Positions 1 through 9,312 are shown, counted from the stretch's first letter. The stretch is DNA of 64,000 bases from Desertibacillus haloalkaliphilus (GCF_019039105.1 NZ_JAHPIV010000003.1:198190-262189); one strand, 5' to 3'. Notes: generated by a model from the letters alone, not told the origin. A program made the numbers and translations.

Positions 1-1
1 A

Positions 2-973
2 AAACAAGCTCGTGCAGATGTAACGAATAAAGAACTTCGCGAACTTTTACATACACAAACGATTCAGCTTGGCACAGGAGAACGTAACAATCTCTACGGT
101 TACGGACGAATTGAGTTACCTACTGATTTAACTGTTAAAGAGATTAAGGAACCGTTAGTGCCAGTTGAGCTCAGTGCAGATGTTACAGCGGAAAAAGTAA
201 CGCTAAACTGGCTACCAACGATAGATCAAGAGAAGGTCGAAGCCTATATCATTTACCGGGATGGCAAGCGAGTCGCTAAGGTTGAGGGAGAACACACTAC
301 TTATATAGAAGAAATAGAACCTGGCACCTATACGTATGAAGTAAAAACAGTCACTGTAGATCATGGTGAAGTTATCAGTGAACCATTAACTATAGAAGTG
401 GTAACACCTGAACCCGAGCCATTAGAAGCACCTGACTTCATAGACTTTAATGAAAGAGCTTGGTACGCACCTTATATGACAGCCCTTTACCATCAAGATG
501 TTATCGGTGGTTTTGAGGACGAAACGATCCGTCCAAATAACGAAATCACTAGAGCAGATGCGACGATCATGCTCGTTCGTGCCCTAGAGCTTAACCCAAC
601 TGTCAACGAGCAACGCTTTACCGACGTCAGTTCAGCACATTATGCAGCTTCAGCGATTGAAACGGCTGCCGCCCATGAGTTAATCGCAGGGTACAGTGAT
701 CAAACATTTCAACCGTCAGCCGAGATCACCCGCGGTGAAGTCGCAGTCATCTTAACACGATCTTTTTCACTCTCACCGGTAGAAGCACCACAACGATTTA
801 CTGATGTAGAGGCAACGTACTTCGGCTCAGCCGCGATCGAGCTTGTAACTTCAGCAACGATTGCCACAGGTTACCCTGATGGTATGTTTCAACCACAAGC
901 ATCTGTTTCTAGAGCCGAGTTTTCCGCGTTTCTCGCAAGAGCACTTGAACACGAAAAAAGCGAACATCCATAG
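2..973 (+). CDS. SLH-anchored subtilisin-like (S8) serine protease, C-terminal part
   Basis: The frame is open from the left edge, so the gene starts before the window. The first residues (ADVTNKELRELL, then YGYGRIELP) match the C-terminal end of the subtilase catalytic domain; the Asp/His/Ser triad lies outside. A fibronectin-III-like module follows (about residues 50-135 of the visible part), then three SLH domains with ITRAD, ITRGE and VSRAE motifs and FTDV starts. SLH domains bind pyruvylated secondary wall polymers, so this is a protease held at the cell surface. The stop codon sits in the loop of its own terminator hairpin. It is convergent with the NlpC/P60-SLH gene. I am confident in the SLH part and fairly sure of the protease part, which rests on about 40 residues. 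Confidence 0.85.
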   Translation, partial: KQARADVTNKELRELLHTQTIQLGTGERNNLYGYGRIELPTDLTVKEIKEPLVPVELSADVTAEKVTLNWLPTIDQEKVEAYIIYRDGKRVAKVEGEHTTYIEEIEPGTYTYEVKTVTVDHGEVISEPLTIEVVTPEPEPLEAPDFIDFNERAWYAPYMTALYHQDVIGGFEDETIRPNNEITRADATIMLVRALELNPTVNEQRFTDVSSAHYAASAIETAAAHELIAGYSDQTFQPSAEITRGEVAVILTRSFSLSPVEAPQRFTDVEATYFGSAAIELVTSATIATGYPDGMFQPQASVSRAEFSAFLARALEHEKSEHP

Positions 974-990
974 TGGACGTTCGCTTTTCT
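954..990 (+). terminator. Rho-independent terminator overlapping the protease stop codon
   Basis: The arms gcgaacatcca (960-970) and tggacgttcgc (974-984) pair over 11 bp with one mismatch-type position. The TAG stop codon (971-973) is the whole loop, and TTTTCTT follows. Confidence 0.8.
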
Positions 991-994
991 TATA

Positions 995-1126
995 GAGTTT
1001 GTTCAAAAGGGGGGGGTTTTTCCCCGTTTGAACAAACTCGAAGCAATGAGCGGAGCCGCTGCAGGTTTTTAAAAGCCTGCTAGGAGTGTTTTTTCCTAGC
1101 AGGCACGCAGCGAGTGAAGCCATTGC
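995..1126. repeat. Composite palindromic intergenic element
   Basis: Two adjacent inverted repeats fill the gap between convergent genes. The first has arms gagtttgttcaaa (995-1007) and tttgaacaaactc (1027-1039) enclosing G and C runs. The second is closed by gcaatg (1043-1048) and cattgc (1121-1126) and contains a perfect 11-bp stem, gcctgctagga (1075-1085) with tcctagcaggc (1094-1104). The architecture resembles a mobile intergenic hairpin element, but no second copy is in the window. Confidence 0.55.
1064..1104 (-). terminator. Probable terminator of the NlpC/P60-SLH gene
   Basis: Read on the minus strand, the 11-bp stem 1104-1094/1085-1075 is followed by TTTT. It lies about 55 nt past the stop codon, inside the larger palindromic element. 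Confidence 0.5.
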
Positions 1127-1157
1127 AAAAAAACTTTTAAAAAAACACGTACTATTA

Positions 1158-2195
1158 TTAATCTAATTGTAGAGCGTTTGAAACCATTTTTGCAAATTGT
1201 GCTCGGGTTACATCTTCATCTGGTCGGAAGCTACCGTCTCCATAACCAGTAATCACTCGGAATGAGCCAAGTGCATTGACTTCTTCATAAGCACGGTGGT
1301 CAGCAGGAACATCACTGTATGTCACATGGATACGATCTGCTGTTACATCAAATGCTTGAGCGAATAAAAGCGCTACTTCTTCACGTGTGACTGGCTTTTC
1401 AGGTTCAAAGGCTTCAGATGTAAACACGTCTGCAAAGTAGTTGGCATCTGCTGCCGCTTGAATCGATCCCGCTGCCCAATGGTTATTAGGAACATCACTA
1501 TAATTGCTAATGTCAACGTCACGGTCTAAGCCTTGAGCTTTAGCTAGAATCTCAGCTGCTTGTGCACGAGTGACAAGGTCATTCGGTTCAAACAAGCTTT
1601 GATCATATCCGCTAAAAATTCCATCTTTACTTAATTGTTTAATTTCATCATGTGCCCAATGGTGTGCTGGAACGTCATGATACTCTCCAACTGGTAGAGC
1701 TGCTAAAACTTCCGGTTCAGGTTCAACAACCTCAACTTCTTCATCTGCATCATCTAGTACACGCTTCGCACCTAAGTAACGAGGGGCCCAATAGTAGGGG
1801 TCATTAACTGAAGAAATTGTAATACCTCTTGAAGAAGAAGCGTGAATAAATTTATTATCACCAACATATATTCCAGAGTGGGATGGACCTGGTTTGTATG
1901 TTTCAAAGAAAACAAGGTCACCTTTCTTTAATTCTGATTTACTAACGCTTGTCCCAGCGTTGTATTGGTCACTAGCCGTACGTGGTAGTTGAATGCCTGA
2001 CTGGTCAAATACATAGTAGATAAAACCTGAGCAATCAAAGCCACTCGGTGACGATCCCCCGAATTGATAGGGAACACCGATCTGTTTTTTTGCGTTCGCA
2101 ATAATCTCATCGGCTGACGCATATGTACTAGAGACGTGTAGGAACGAAGAAAAAATTAGCGTAAAGACGAGTAGCGGGATAAACTTCCTTGACAC
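1158..2195 (-). CDS. NlpC/P60 endopeptidase with three SLH domains
   Basis: A secreted peptidoglycan hydrolase (D,L-endopeptidase family) held on the wall by SLH domains. Residues 1-27 form a signal peptide ending near TYASA. The NlpC/P60 domain spans about 28-145, with catalytic Cys55 in GFDCSGF and His106 in PSHSGIYVG. A further His118 is in KFIHAS. An acidic Pro/Glu linker (DDADEEVEVVEPEPE) leads to three SLH domains, each with a TRAQ or TREE motif. The start is a GTG preceded by AGGAG at a suitable distance (2203-2207). The gene is divergent from the major S-layer gene and convergent with the SLH protease. It probably takes part in wall turnover under the S-layer. Confidence 0.93.
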   Translation of the reverse strand: MSRKFIPLLVFTLIFSSFLHVSSTYASADEIIANAKKQIGVPYQFGGSSPSGFDCSGFIYYVFDQSGIQLPRTASDQYNAGTSVSKSELKKGDLVFFETYKPGPSHSGIYVGDNKFIHASSSRGITISSVNDPYYWAPRYLGAKRVLDDADEEVEVVEPEPEVLAALPVGEYHDVPAHHWAHDEIKQLSKDGIFSGYDQSLFEPNDLVTRAQAAEILAKAQGLDRDVDISNYSDVPNNHWAAGSIQAAADANYFADVFTSEAFEPEKPVTREEVALLFAQAFDVTADRIHVTYSDVPADHRAYEEVNALGSFRVITGYGDGSFRPDEDVTRAQFAKMVSNALQLD

Positions 2196-2207
2196 AATAT
2201 CACTCCT

Positions 2208-2767
2208 AATTTCATAAATTTACATATTCTTATAGAATCGTTGGTTTATTTCGTCGATTAATCGGGAAACACAATGAACAGTCTACCATATGTATCCATA
2301 GATTAATGTTACAATCAGTTAACAAAACTATAATATTCGGATGACGAACCATTTTTATATGGTAGAAATATAAAAAAGCAAAACTTTCCATGTCGAATTT
2401 AACAGAAAAAGTAAGCAAAAGGCTATGAAAAGGAAAATTTCTGTAGTAGAATGTAGTTAAATGTCCATCCCAATTTTACTAATCTTTCTCTTACATACCG
2501 CGTTGTGGTGAAAAGTGAAGATTTTGTAGCGAGAAGAAAATAAATGCAGTAATGGTTGACAATGACTGTTGACGTAATTATACTAATCTTGCAGGTAAAA
2601 TTGGATATTCACTAATTGAAGGGGGCGTGCGTTTGATAACGATTTAATAGTTTGAAAGAGTAGATTAGAGAATCCGTTATTAAGTCTTATCATCACGATT
2701 GGCCCTTTCGAAGTTAGTAAAGCGTACAAAAACTTTTGTACATAAATAAAAGGAGGAATTTTAAGTT
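2208..2767. other. Long divergent intergenic region upstream of the S-layer gene
   Basis: About 560 nt without a gene separates the NlpC/P60-SLH gene from the S-layer gene. It holds a near-consensus sigma-A promoter (2556-2584), giving a leader of roughly 175 nt. The segment 2230-2420 is AT-rich. I see no riboswitch or terminator in it. Confidence 0.6.
2556..2584 (+). promoter_or_regulatory. Near-consensus sigma-A promoter of the S-layer gene
   Basis: The -35 box is TTGACA (2556-2561), followed by a 17-nt spacer and the -10 box TATACT (2579-2584). Transcription would start near 2591. The gene has a strong AAAGGAGG ribosome binding site at 2749-2756. This fits a very highly expressed surface protein. 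Confidence 0.8.
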
Positions 2768-5700
2768 ATGGCTTACCAACCAAAGTCTTACCGTAAGTTT
2801 TTAGCAACTTCTGTATCAGCAGCAGTTGTAGCTACAGCTGGTGTTTCAGCTGTATCAGCAGCACCATCTTTCCCTGACGTACCATCTGATATCTGGTATG
2901 CAGATGCAGTTTCTTATCTAGTAGAAAAAGGTGCAATCAACGGAATGCCTGATGGCACATATGCACCAAGTGAAGGAGTTACTCGTGCACAAGCTTCAGC
3001 AATGCTAGCAGACGCACTTGAACTTGAATTAAGCGAAAACCCAAGCCTTTCTTTCACAGATACAAGCAATGATGCTTGGTATGCAGCTTCTGTTGAAGCA
3101 CTAGTAAACGAAGGAATCATTCAAGGTCTTCCTGACGGATCATTTGCACCTGGTGAAACAATCACTCGTGCACAATTCGCTGAGATGGTTGTAGACGCTT
3201 ATGGTCTTGAAGCAGATGCTTCAGTTGAAATTCCTTTCAATGATACAGTAGCTGGCGCTTGGTACGAAGATGCAGTTAACACTCTTTACTCTCTAGGAGT
3301 AGTAAATGGTATGACTGAAACAACTTTCGGACCTGGTGAAACTGTAAACCGTGCACAAGCTGCAGTGTTCTTACATAGAACTCTTGAGCCAAGTGAGCGT
3401 GTAACGCCTGTAACTGCGGAATTAGAAGTTACAGCAGTAAATACTCTTACTAGTGATGCTCGTTATGTTGAAGTTGAGTTCAACAAGGCTGTTTCTTCAC
3501 TTTCAAACTCTGATGTCCGTATTCAAAACAAGAGTTCTGAAGAGCGTGTAGGTGTTAAGGACGTTCAATTAGCAGCTGACGGTAAAACTGCTACAATCGA
3601 ATTCTTTGAAGATGAAGGCCGTGCTCACGAAGATCGTTACCTTGAGCGTGGGGTTACTTACACTATTACTGTAAGTGCAAATGGTGAGTCTAGCTCAATC
3701 GACTATGAGCGTCCATTCTTTACGGAATTAAGAGTTACATCTGTTAGTGCTGAAGACCGTGAATTTAACGGATTTTTGAAATTATCTGAAAACTTCGATG
3801 TTGACTTTGAAGAGGTTCTTGGTCAAGAAATCCGTGTTTGGTATAACAGTGACTTTGAAGTAGAGCGTTATGTTGTTGAAGATCGTGACGTAGCTCTAGA
3901 CGCTGTTGAACTAGAAGAAAATAACGATGGTGAACTAGAAGTTACACTTGTTGGTGCAGATGAAACATTTGACCTAGTTGCTGACAGTGATTTGACTGTA
4001 TTCGTAGATGGTAAATCGGGTTCTCTATCTGATGGCGACGAGTTTGACTACGCTAAAGTTGTATTTGACCGTCATGGAGATGTAGCATTTATCAATGCAT
4101 ACAACTGGGACAGCTCGTTACTAGTTGAAGAAGTAGACGGATATGATGTATTTGCATATGGCGAAGAAAAAAGCTTTGAAGACTTCACAATCGTTAAAGA
4201 TGGAAAAACAATCAGCCTTGAAGATGTTGAAGCTGGAGACGTAATCTTCTACAACGATAATGCAGAATATGCAGAGGTATTCACTAGCACTGTAGTTGGT
4301 CCAGTAGAAACTGTATTCTCTGGTTCAATCGAGGTTAATGGTGAAGAGTATGACTATCAAAACGCTGATAGAGGTATTGCTTCTCGTTATATCGATGAGG
4401 ATGGCGACTTCGCAGGATTCGGTACTGACGCTGCACTACAATATAAAGAAGCTGAAGGCGATGTAACTTTATTCTTAGACCGTGCAGGAAACTTACACTT
4501 TATCGATGGAGATCTAGGTATAGTTGAAACTGATACTTATGGTGCGTTCTTAGAAGAAGATATCATTGGTTATGCTGTAATTGATAGCAGACCACGACTT
4601 GAGCTTTCAACGATTAAAGAAAATGGTGAAGATGATGTATATGACTTCCCACTATCTGATCTTGAAAAGATCACAGTAAATGGAACAGAATATGAAGTTG
4701 GTGAAGATGATAATACACCATGGGAGATCGGTGGATTTAAGCTTGATAGTAACAGTACTCCTACTGAAATTGAAGTTTATCAAAAAGACAATAGAAGTAC
4801 TTCTACTTCAATCTCACTACCATTGGCAGGAACAGGTGAAACTGTAATTGAAGTTACATTTGATGAAGATGAGAAGGTTGTTGAATTAGAATTCTTCACA
4901 GCAAGCACATTTACTGCAGACTCTGACAGTGACATTGAGCTTGAAGCAGGCGACAGATACGTAGAAATTACTGGTGGTGCAGATAATGGTGATGAAAAGC
5001 GTATTAGACAAAGCACGCCGGTATTCATTGCTGAAGCTGATGAAGATGTTGAAGTAACTACTTGGGGAGAACTAGAAGACATTGAAGTCAATGAAGCATC
5101 TGTTTACTTCGATGGAGACAATGTAACTTATTTAGTCCTTACTGATATTGATGCTGATAAAGAAGAAACAGAAGAAGAAGGTGTAGTCACTGAGCTACGT
5201 TACAACAGTGATGATGAGTTAGATCGTATTAAAGCATACATCAATGGTGAAATCGTTACTTTACACGTAGATGAAGACTCTGACGCTGCAAATATCAGTG
5301 AAGGAGATATCGAGGTTGGCGAGCCAGTTGAAATTACAATTGATGATAACAGCGGATTAGTATTAGGTATTGAAGTACTAAGCTCATTAACTGTAGAAGT
5401 AGATCCAGACGAAATCAATGTAGTTGATGGTAAATTTACAATTGCAGATGGAAGCCGTACTTTCGAACTTGAAGAAGGTGCAGTAATCTATGATGCAACT
5501 GACTTAGATGACATTGAAATTAAATCTTCATTAAGCCATCTGCGTAGCCTAGAAGCTGATAACAGCGTTAAAGTTGTAATTGCTGCTCAAGGTTCTGACC
5601 TTGTTAAGAAAGTGATTATTACTGCTGAGGGTGCTGGTGAAACTGAAACTGAAGTTGCTACTGATGGTAAAGTAACTTATATTAACTCTAATGGTACATC

Positions 5701-6805
5701 TGTTGATATTGGGGATGAAAACTTTACAGCAGTTGATGATGCTGAAACATTCTTCAACGATAACAAGTGGATTGTTGGTGCTGGTGCAGAAGTAAGCTTT
5801 GAAACAAACGCAGCTGGTGAGATTTATGAAGTAACTGTTCTTGCTCTACCAGAAGGTACAACGGTTGCTCAATCAGATGCTGCTAATGTAGTTGGAAATG
5901 TAACAACGGTAGTTGGTCAAGGTTCTGGAGCAACAATTGACCTTGAAGATACTGGTTTAACAGTAGATGCTGCAACTACTTTTGAAAATGTTGAATTTAT
6001 TGCAGACGCACCTACTGAAAACTTAGTAGTAGATGTTGCTTCTACATTAAAAGATGTAACAATTGGCTCTAACGTTGCTGTAACTGGTTCAGCTACAGTT
6101 ACACTAGAAGGAACTATTGATGCTGATGCTGATGCATTCGATGGTGCAAATGCTGTTGACACAAGTGATGCTACATTAGTAACTGCATTAGACAATGCTA
6201 CTGCGGGATTAACAGGTACACCTGCAATCAGTGCTGGAAATGTAGATGCTGATATTGTTATTGATACATTAGATACGCTTACAGCTGACTTCTTAGGTGC
6301 TGTGACAGCGGTAGAACTTGAAGATGGAGACGGTGTAGTAATTACTGTTTCTGAAGATGATTATGATCTAACTGCTACTACTTTAACTATCGATCAAGGA
6401 GTTATCACAGCAGCTGATGATTATACATTAACAATTACAGCTGATAACTATGCTGATATTACACAAGGTAGCTTGATAATTACTGAAGGTGCTGTAGCTG
6501 CTTCTGAAAGTTCTGCTTCTTCTATTGATGGTGGAGATGGTACTGCTACAATTAAAGTTACAGTTAAAGACCAATATGGTAACCCTGTAAGTGGCTTAGC
6601 TGCAACTGATTTTGTTGGAGATGATGGTACTAATAATGAAAACTTTGCAACTGCTCCTTTCAGTGCATTTGATAATACTGATAACGCAAATGGCGTTTAT
6701 GAAGTGACATATACAAATGCTTCAAATGGAACTTACACTCTTACAATTACTGTTGATAGTGTAGAAATCACTGATAGTTTATCTGTTGAAGTATCAGGTA
6801 ACTAA
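2768..6805 (+). CDS. Major S-layer protein with three N-terminal SLH domains
   Basis: A 1345-aa exported, strongly acidic protein. The signal peptide (about 1-31) begins MAYQPKSYRKFLATSV and ends at VSAA. SLH domains lie at about 35-84, 96-146 and 158-207 (VTRAQ, ITRAQ, VNRAQ). An Ig/SbsC-like module follows (about 213-315), then long beta-rich acidic segments. A module at about 804-955 is shared with the 1783-aa SLH protein. The C-terminus holds an invasin-type Ig-like domain (VKDQYGNPVSGL). The strong promoter, long leader, strong ribosome binding site and restricted codon choice suggest this is the main S-layer subunit. Which of the large SLH proteins forms the actual lattice cannot be told from sequence alone. 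Confidence 0.9.
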   Translation: MAYQPKSYRKFLATSVSAAVVATAGVSAVSAAPSFPDVPSDIWYADAVSYLVEKGAINGMPDGTYAPSEGVTRAQASAMLADALELELSENPSLSFTDTSNDAWYAASVEALVNEGIIQGLPDGSFAPGETITRAQFAEMVVDAYGLEADASVEIPFNDTVAGAWYEDAVNTLYSLGVVNGMTETTFGPGETVNRAQAAVFLHRTLEPSERVTPVTAELEVTAVNTLTSDARYVEVEFNKAVSSLSNSDVRIQNKSSEERVGVKDVQLAADGKTATIEFFEDEGRAHEDRYLERGVTYTITVSANGESSSIDYERPFFTELRVTSVSAEDREFNGFLKLSENFDVDFEEVLGQEIRVWYNSDFEVERYVVEDRDVALDAVELEENNDGELEVTLVGADETFDLVADSDLTVFVDGKSGSLSDGDEFDYAKVVFDRHGDVAFINAYNWDSSLLVEEVDGYDVFAYGEEKSFEDFTIVKDGKTISLEDVEAGDVIFYNDNAEYAEVFTSTVVGPVETVFSGSIEVNGEEYDYQNADRGIASRYIDEDGDFAGFGTDAALQYKEAEGDVTLFLDRAGNLHFIDGDLGIVETDTYGAFLEEDIIGYAVIDSRPRLELSTIKENGEDDVYDFPLSDLEKITVNGTEYEVGEDDNTPWEIGGFKLDSNSTPTEIEVYQKDNRSTSTSISLPLAGTGETVIEVTFDEDEKVVELEFFTASTFTADSDSDIELEAGDRYVEITGGADNGDEKRIRQSTPVFIAEADEDVEVTTWGELEDIEVNEASVYFDGDNVTYLVLTDIDADKEETEEEGVVTELRYNSDDELDRIKAYINGEIVTLHVDEDSDAANISEGDIEVGEPVEITIDDNSGLVLGIEVLSSLTVEVDPDEINVVDGKFTIADGSRTFELEEGAVIYDATDLDDIEIKSSLSHLRSLEADNSVKVVIAAQGSDLVKKVIITAEGAGETETEVATDGKVTYINSNGTSVDIGDENFTAVDDAETFFNDNKWIVGAGAEVSFETNAAGEIYEVTVLALPEGTTVAQSDAANVVGNVTTVVGQGSGATIDLEDTGLTVDAATTFENVEFIADAPTENLVVDVASTLKDVTIGSNVAVTGSATVTLEGTIDADADAFDGANAVDTSDATLVTALDNATAGLTGTPAISAGNVDADIVIDTLDTLTADFLGAVTAVELEDGDGVVITVSEDDYDLTATTLTIDQGVITAADDYTLTITADNYADITQGSLIITEGAVAASESSASSIDGGDGTATIKVTVKDQYGNPVSGLAATDFVGDDGTNNENFATAPFSAFDNTDNANGVYEVTYTNASNGTYTLTITVDSVEITDSLSVEVSGN

Positions 6806-6893
6806 TTAAGGATAGTTAAAGAATCGGTACTATGTACAAAAAAAGGGAATCGTGCCTGTCGCGCCCCGAACTATGTCGAATGACATGATAGAA

Positions 6894-6935
6894 AGAAGTC
6901 TTGTGGAGGGAAATCTCTGCGAGGCTTCTTTTTTT
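6894..6935 (+). terminator. Terminator of the S-layer gene
   Basis: agaagtctt pairs with gaggcttct through G-U wobbles around a tggaggg...ctctgc interior, followed by a run of seven T. A nearly identical terminator follows the short SLH gene at 9313-9355. Confidence 0.75.
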
Positions 6936-6998
6936 AATCAAAACGTAAAAATAGGTTCCTGCAATACCGTTTGGCTCTATACTGAATGTTGTGGTCAT

Positions 6999-7040
6999 GC
7001 CTATGAAATCAGTGGGTGGTAGCCCACTGATTTCATAGGC
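6999..7040. repeat. Left-end palindrome of the ISL3 element
   Basis: An 18-bp perfect stem (6999-7016 with 7023-7040) around a 6-nt loop, placed just inside the left inverted repeat and before the transposase. A hairpin here could block incoming transcription; that role is inference. Confidence 0.8.
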
Positions 7041-7116
7041 AAAAAAAACACCCAATCCACTCTCTTTGTTAATCTAAAGTCACCACAACTATAAGAAATA
7101 ACGGAGAGGGATTAAG

Positions 7117-8260
7117 ATGTATAACAATACTATCATAAGTTTATTGGGGATTAAAGACAAGCATGTAGAGATCGTTGATTCAGAAGAAGGAAAGGACTGT
7201 TTTTGGTTCGAACTTCATACAAAAGTTCGTAAACAAAAATGTCCAAAGTGTAGTGAGAAAACAAAGCGTGTTCATGGATACCGCTGGCAAAAAAGCGCCG
7301 GTATCGTTGTATGTCATGCTCTCATAGCTTTTTTGAGAAGTTTTCTTTTGTTGATCGATACCAGCGTCATACGGTGATGTTAGCTCAAGAAGGTCTTTCT
7401 TTAAGTGCAGAGATGTCCTTCACACATGCCGGACAGTTAATTGGAGTAAGTGTGAATCGTCTATTATGTATGTTTGACCAAAGAAATGTTCCAGTAAGTA
7501 AAGTGCTCCCCCGTGCGATAGTCATTGATGAATTTAAAGGGGATGCAGATAAAGAGAAGTTTCAGACGATTATTGTAGACGTGGAGAAGCGAAAGTCATT
7601 GATGTATTACCAGATCGCTGCTCAGAAACAATTGAGAACTACTTCAAACAGTGCGATACAGGGAACGTAGAAATTGTAGTTATTGATCTATCAAAGTCAT
7701 TTAAGGAAGCTATTCGTAGACAGTTGGGTGATCCTTTGATTATTGCCGATCGATTTCACTTTATGCGTCAAGGTTACTGGGCATTTGATCAGGTTCGAAG
7801 AGATGTACAACATGAACTATACAAGCGATATCGCCTTCGATTAAAACGAAATAAAGAAATCTTGTGGAAATCACCACTTAAGCTTAGTCAAGAAGGACAA
7901 GAAAGAGTAGAAGAACTACTTAATCACCATCAACGTCTTCGTGAAGCGTATGAATTAAAGAATGAATTAGATTGGTGGTTCAAAACAAGTAACGCAGAAA
8001 ATGCAAAAGAAGGTTTAGAAGCTTGGTTTGAGAAAGTTGAAAAGTCAGGAAATGAAGCATTTAAAAAGGTTGTTAAAACCTTCAAACGCTGGAAAAAGGA
8101 GATCTTACATTCTTTCATGTACCCCTATAATAACGGGTATATTGAAGGTGTAAATAATACAACCAAAGTGATCAAGCGTATGTCTTATGGAATCAAGAGC
8201 TTTCAAAGACTACGAAAGAAGATTTTGTGGCGACAAATGGTTAGAACCAATGCGGCCTAG
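7117..8260 (+). pseudogene. ISL3-family transposase, two frameshifts
   Basis: Three frames together reconstruct one transposase. The first (from 7117) carries a zinc-finger half, CPKCSEKTKRVHGYRW. The second (to 7670) carries CMSCSHSFFEKF, the second zinc-finger half, and the AIVIDEFKG segment. The third begins about 7587, gives EVIDVLPDRCSETIENYF and LIIADRFHFMRQ, and runs to YIEGVNNTTKVIKRMSYG. The first shift lies at an A run near 7290-7300 (one base lost). The second lies at gaaagtc near 7588, where one extra A breaks the frame. The Asp/Glu residues typical of ISL3 are otherwise present. Both lesions fall in A runs, so sequencing error is possible. As written it cannot make a full transposase. 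Confidence 0.88.
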
Positions 8261-8276
8261 GCCGCATTGGTTCTAA
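8241..8276. repeat. Right-end 36-nt perfect palindrome of the ISL3 element
   Basis: The sequence from ttagaaccaa (8241) to ttggttctaa (8276) equals its own reverse complement. It includes the last codons and the TAG stop of the transposase frame and lies about 20 nt inside the right inverted repeat. Confidence 0.85.
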
Positions 8277-8320
8277 GAGAGAATTGGTAATCTCTGCACC
8301 ACAACTTTTGACAGAGAGCC

Positions 8321-8721
8321 ATTCATTTTTATACTAAGGTAGACAAAGATTAATAGACTTTGTTATTCCTTGTTGAGATGACTTGGTTTAGTTCTCAAAG
8401 AAAAACAAATGGAAATAATAGCTTAAGTGCAGTTCATACTTAGTTCATATTTGTTCTGTACAATTCATTAGAAATTATAAATAGAAGCAAGCAATCCAGA
8501 TGCTTAGAACATAATAAGTGTTAAGTAAGTTATATAGTGAGCTGGTAACTAGAGAAAATAAATTTTGTTTAAGGTTATAGAATGTGACTCTTTACAAACA
8601 AATACCATTCTTTACTTACATGTTTTCATATAAACTATGGTAAAATTCCTTGAAGAGGGAACCTCTATTATTCATATAGTATAATAGACAAAGGTTTTAC
8701 ATAGATTAAGGGGGGAATATA
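8321..8721. other. AT-rich intergenic region upstream of the short SLH gene
   Basis: About 400 nt between the insertion sequence and the SLH remnant. It holds an extended -10 promoter candidate (8636-8646) and a TATAAT (8680-8685) with no good -35 box. Nothing coding was seen. Confidence 0.5.
8636..8646 (+). promoter_or_regulatory. Extended -10 promoter candidate
   Basis: TATGGTAAAAT matches the TRTGN-extended -10 pattern used by sigma-A in Bacillus. It lies about 75 nt before the gene at 8722. No convincing -35 box is seen. Confidence 0.4.
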
Positions 8722-9264
8722 ATGACCTACAAATCAAAGCCATATCGATTGTTTTTAGCAGCTACAGCTTCTGCCACGGTAGTGACCACAGTTGCCACTC
8801 CGGTTGCTCCAAACAGTGTAGTGAATGCTGATGGAAGTGAAGTTAGCTTCGCAGATGTTTCTGGTCATGCGTATTATGAAGAACCGATTCAAGCGTTAGT
8901 TGATAAAGGGATCATAAAAGGATATGCTGATGGGACATTTAAGCCTGATAACCGTGTTACTCGTGCTGAGGTAGCACAGATCATTGTTGATACGCTTGAC
9001 ATTGATACAACAAATGTAACAAGCCCTGGATTTACTGATGTAGACGTAGACGACTGGTATTACGGGTCAATCGCAGCCCTTGTAGAAAAAGGGATCGTCA
9101 ATGGATATAAGGACGGTTCATATAACCCTAATGGCTCGATAACACGTGCTGAAATGGCAAAGGTATTAGTAGAAGCTTTCTCTGAGCTTGAGCTTAACAT
9201 GCTAGAATTAAACTACTTCTTACTAATAGAACAAATTGAAGCATTAGAGCGTGGCTTTGTCTAA
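8722..9264 (+). CDS. Short SLH protein, likely remnant of an S-layer paralogue
   Basis: A 180-aa exported protein with a signal peptide of the same style as its large neighbours (MTYKSKPYRLFLAATASA) and only two SLH domains (about 41-95 and 103-155, motifs VTRAE and ITRAE). A short Leu/Glu-rich tail ends at RGFV. Nothing follows that could be a lattice or enzyme domain, and SLH proteins normally carry three SLH copies. The gene keeps a ribosome binding site (aagggggg) and a terminator nearly identical to that of the major S-layer gene. It may therefore be a large paralogue that lost its middle by deletion. It could still be expressed as a small wall-bound protein. Confidence 0.75.
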   Translation: MTYKSKPYRLFLAATASATVVTTVATPVAPNSVVNADGSEVSFADVSGHAYYEEPIQALVDKGIIKGYADGTFKPDNRVTRAEVAQIIVDTLDIDTTNVTSPGFTDVDVDDWYYGSIAALVEKGIVNGYKDGSYNPNGSITRAEMAKVLVEAFSELELNMLELNYFLLIEQIEALERGFV

Positions 9265-9312
9265 TAAGGAATGAGAGGCATTATAAATAGAATAATGTGT
9301 GATGGTATGTAG

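Larger units (their letters stand above)
6973..8320 (+). mobile_element. Degraded ISL3-family insertion sequence
   Basis: The left end starts GGCTCT...GTTGTGGT (6973-6995). The right end read inward starts GGCTCTCTGTCAAAAGTTGTGG (8320 leftward), giving imperfect terminal inverted repeats typical of ISL3. The two ends differ at several positions. No clear 8-bp target duplication is seen: the flanks are taccgttt on the left and attcattt on the right. The element sits just past the S-layer terminator. It carries one transposase broken by frameshifts and a long palindrome near each end. Confidence 0.85.

Noticed and set aside
2230-2418. 62-codon minus-strand frame in the S-layer upstream region
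   Set aside because: AT-rich, no ribosome binding site, hydrophobic and aromatic random-like composition.
4780-6195. Long minus-strand open frames rich in Ser/Thr/Val opposite the S-layer gene
   Set aside because: They are antisense shadows of the Asp/Glu/Val-rich S-layer coding sequence, with no ribosome binding sites.
7285-7310. Programmed frameshifting in the ISL3 transposase
   Set aside because: ISL3 transposases are normally single-frame, a second unrelated frameshift is present downstream, and no stimulatory structure is seen. Mutation or error is simpler.
6965-8328. 8-bp target-site duplication around the insertion sequence
   Set aside because: The flanks taccgttt and attcattt do not match, so no duplication is claimed.
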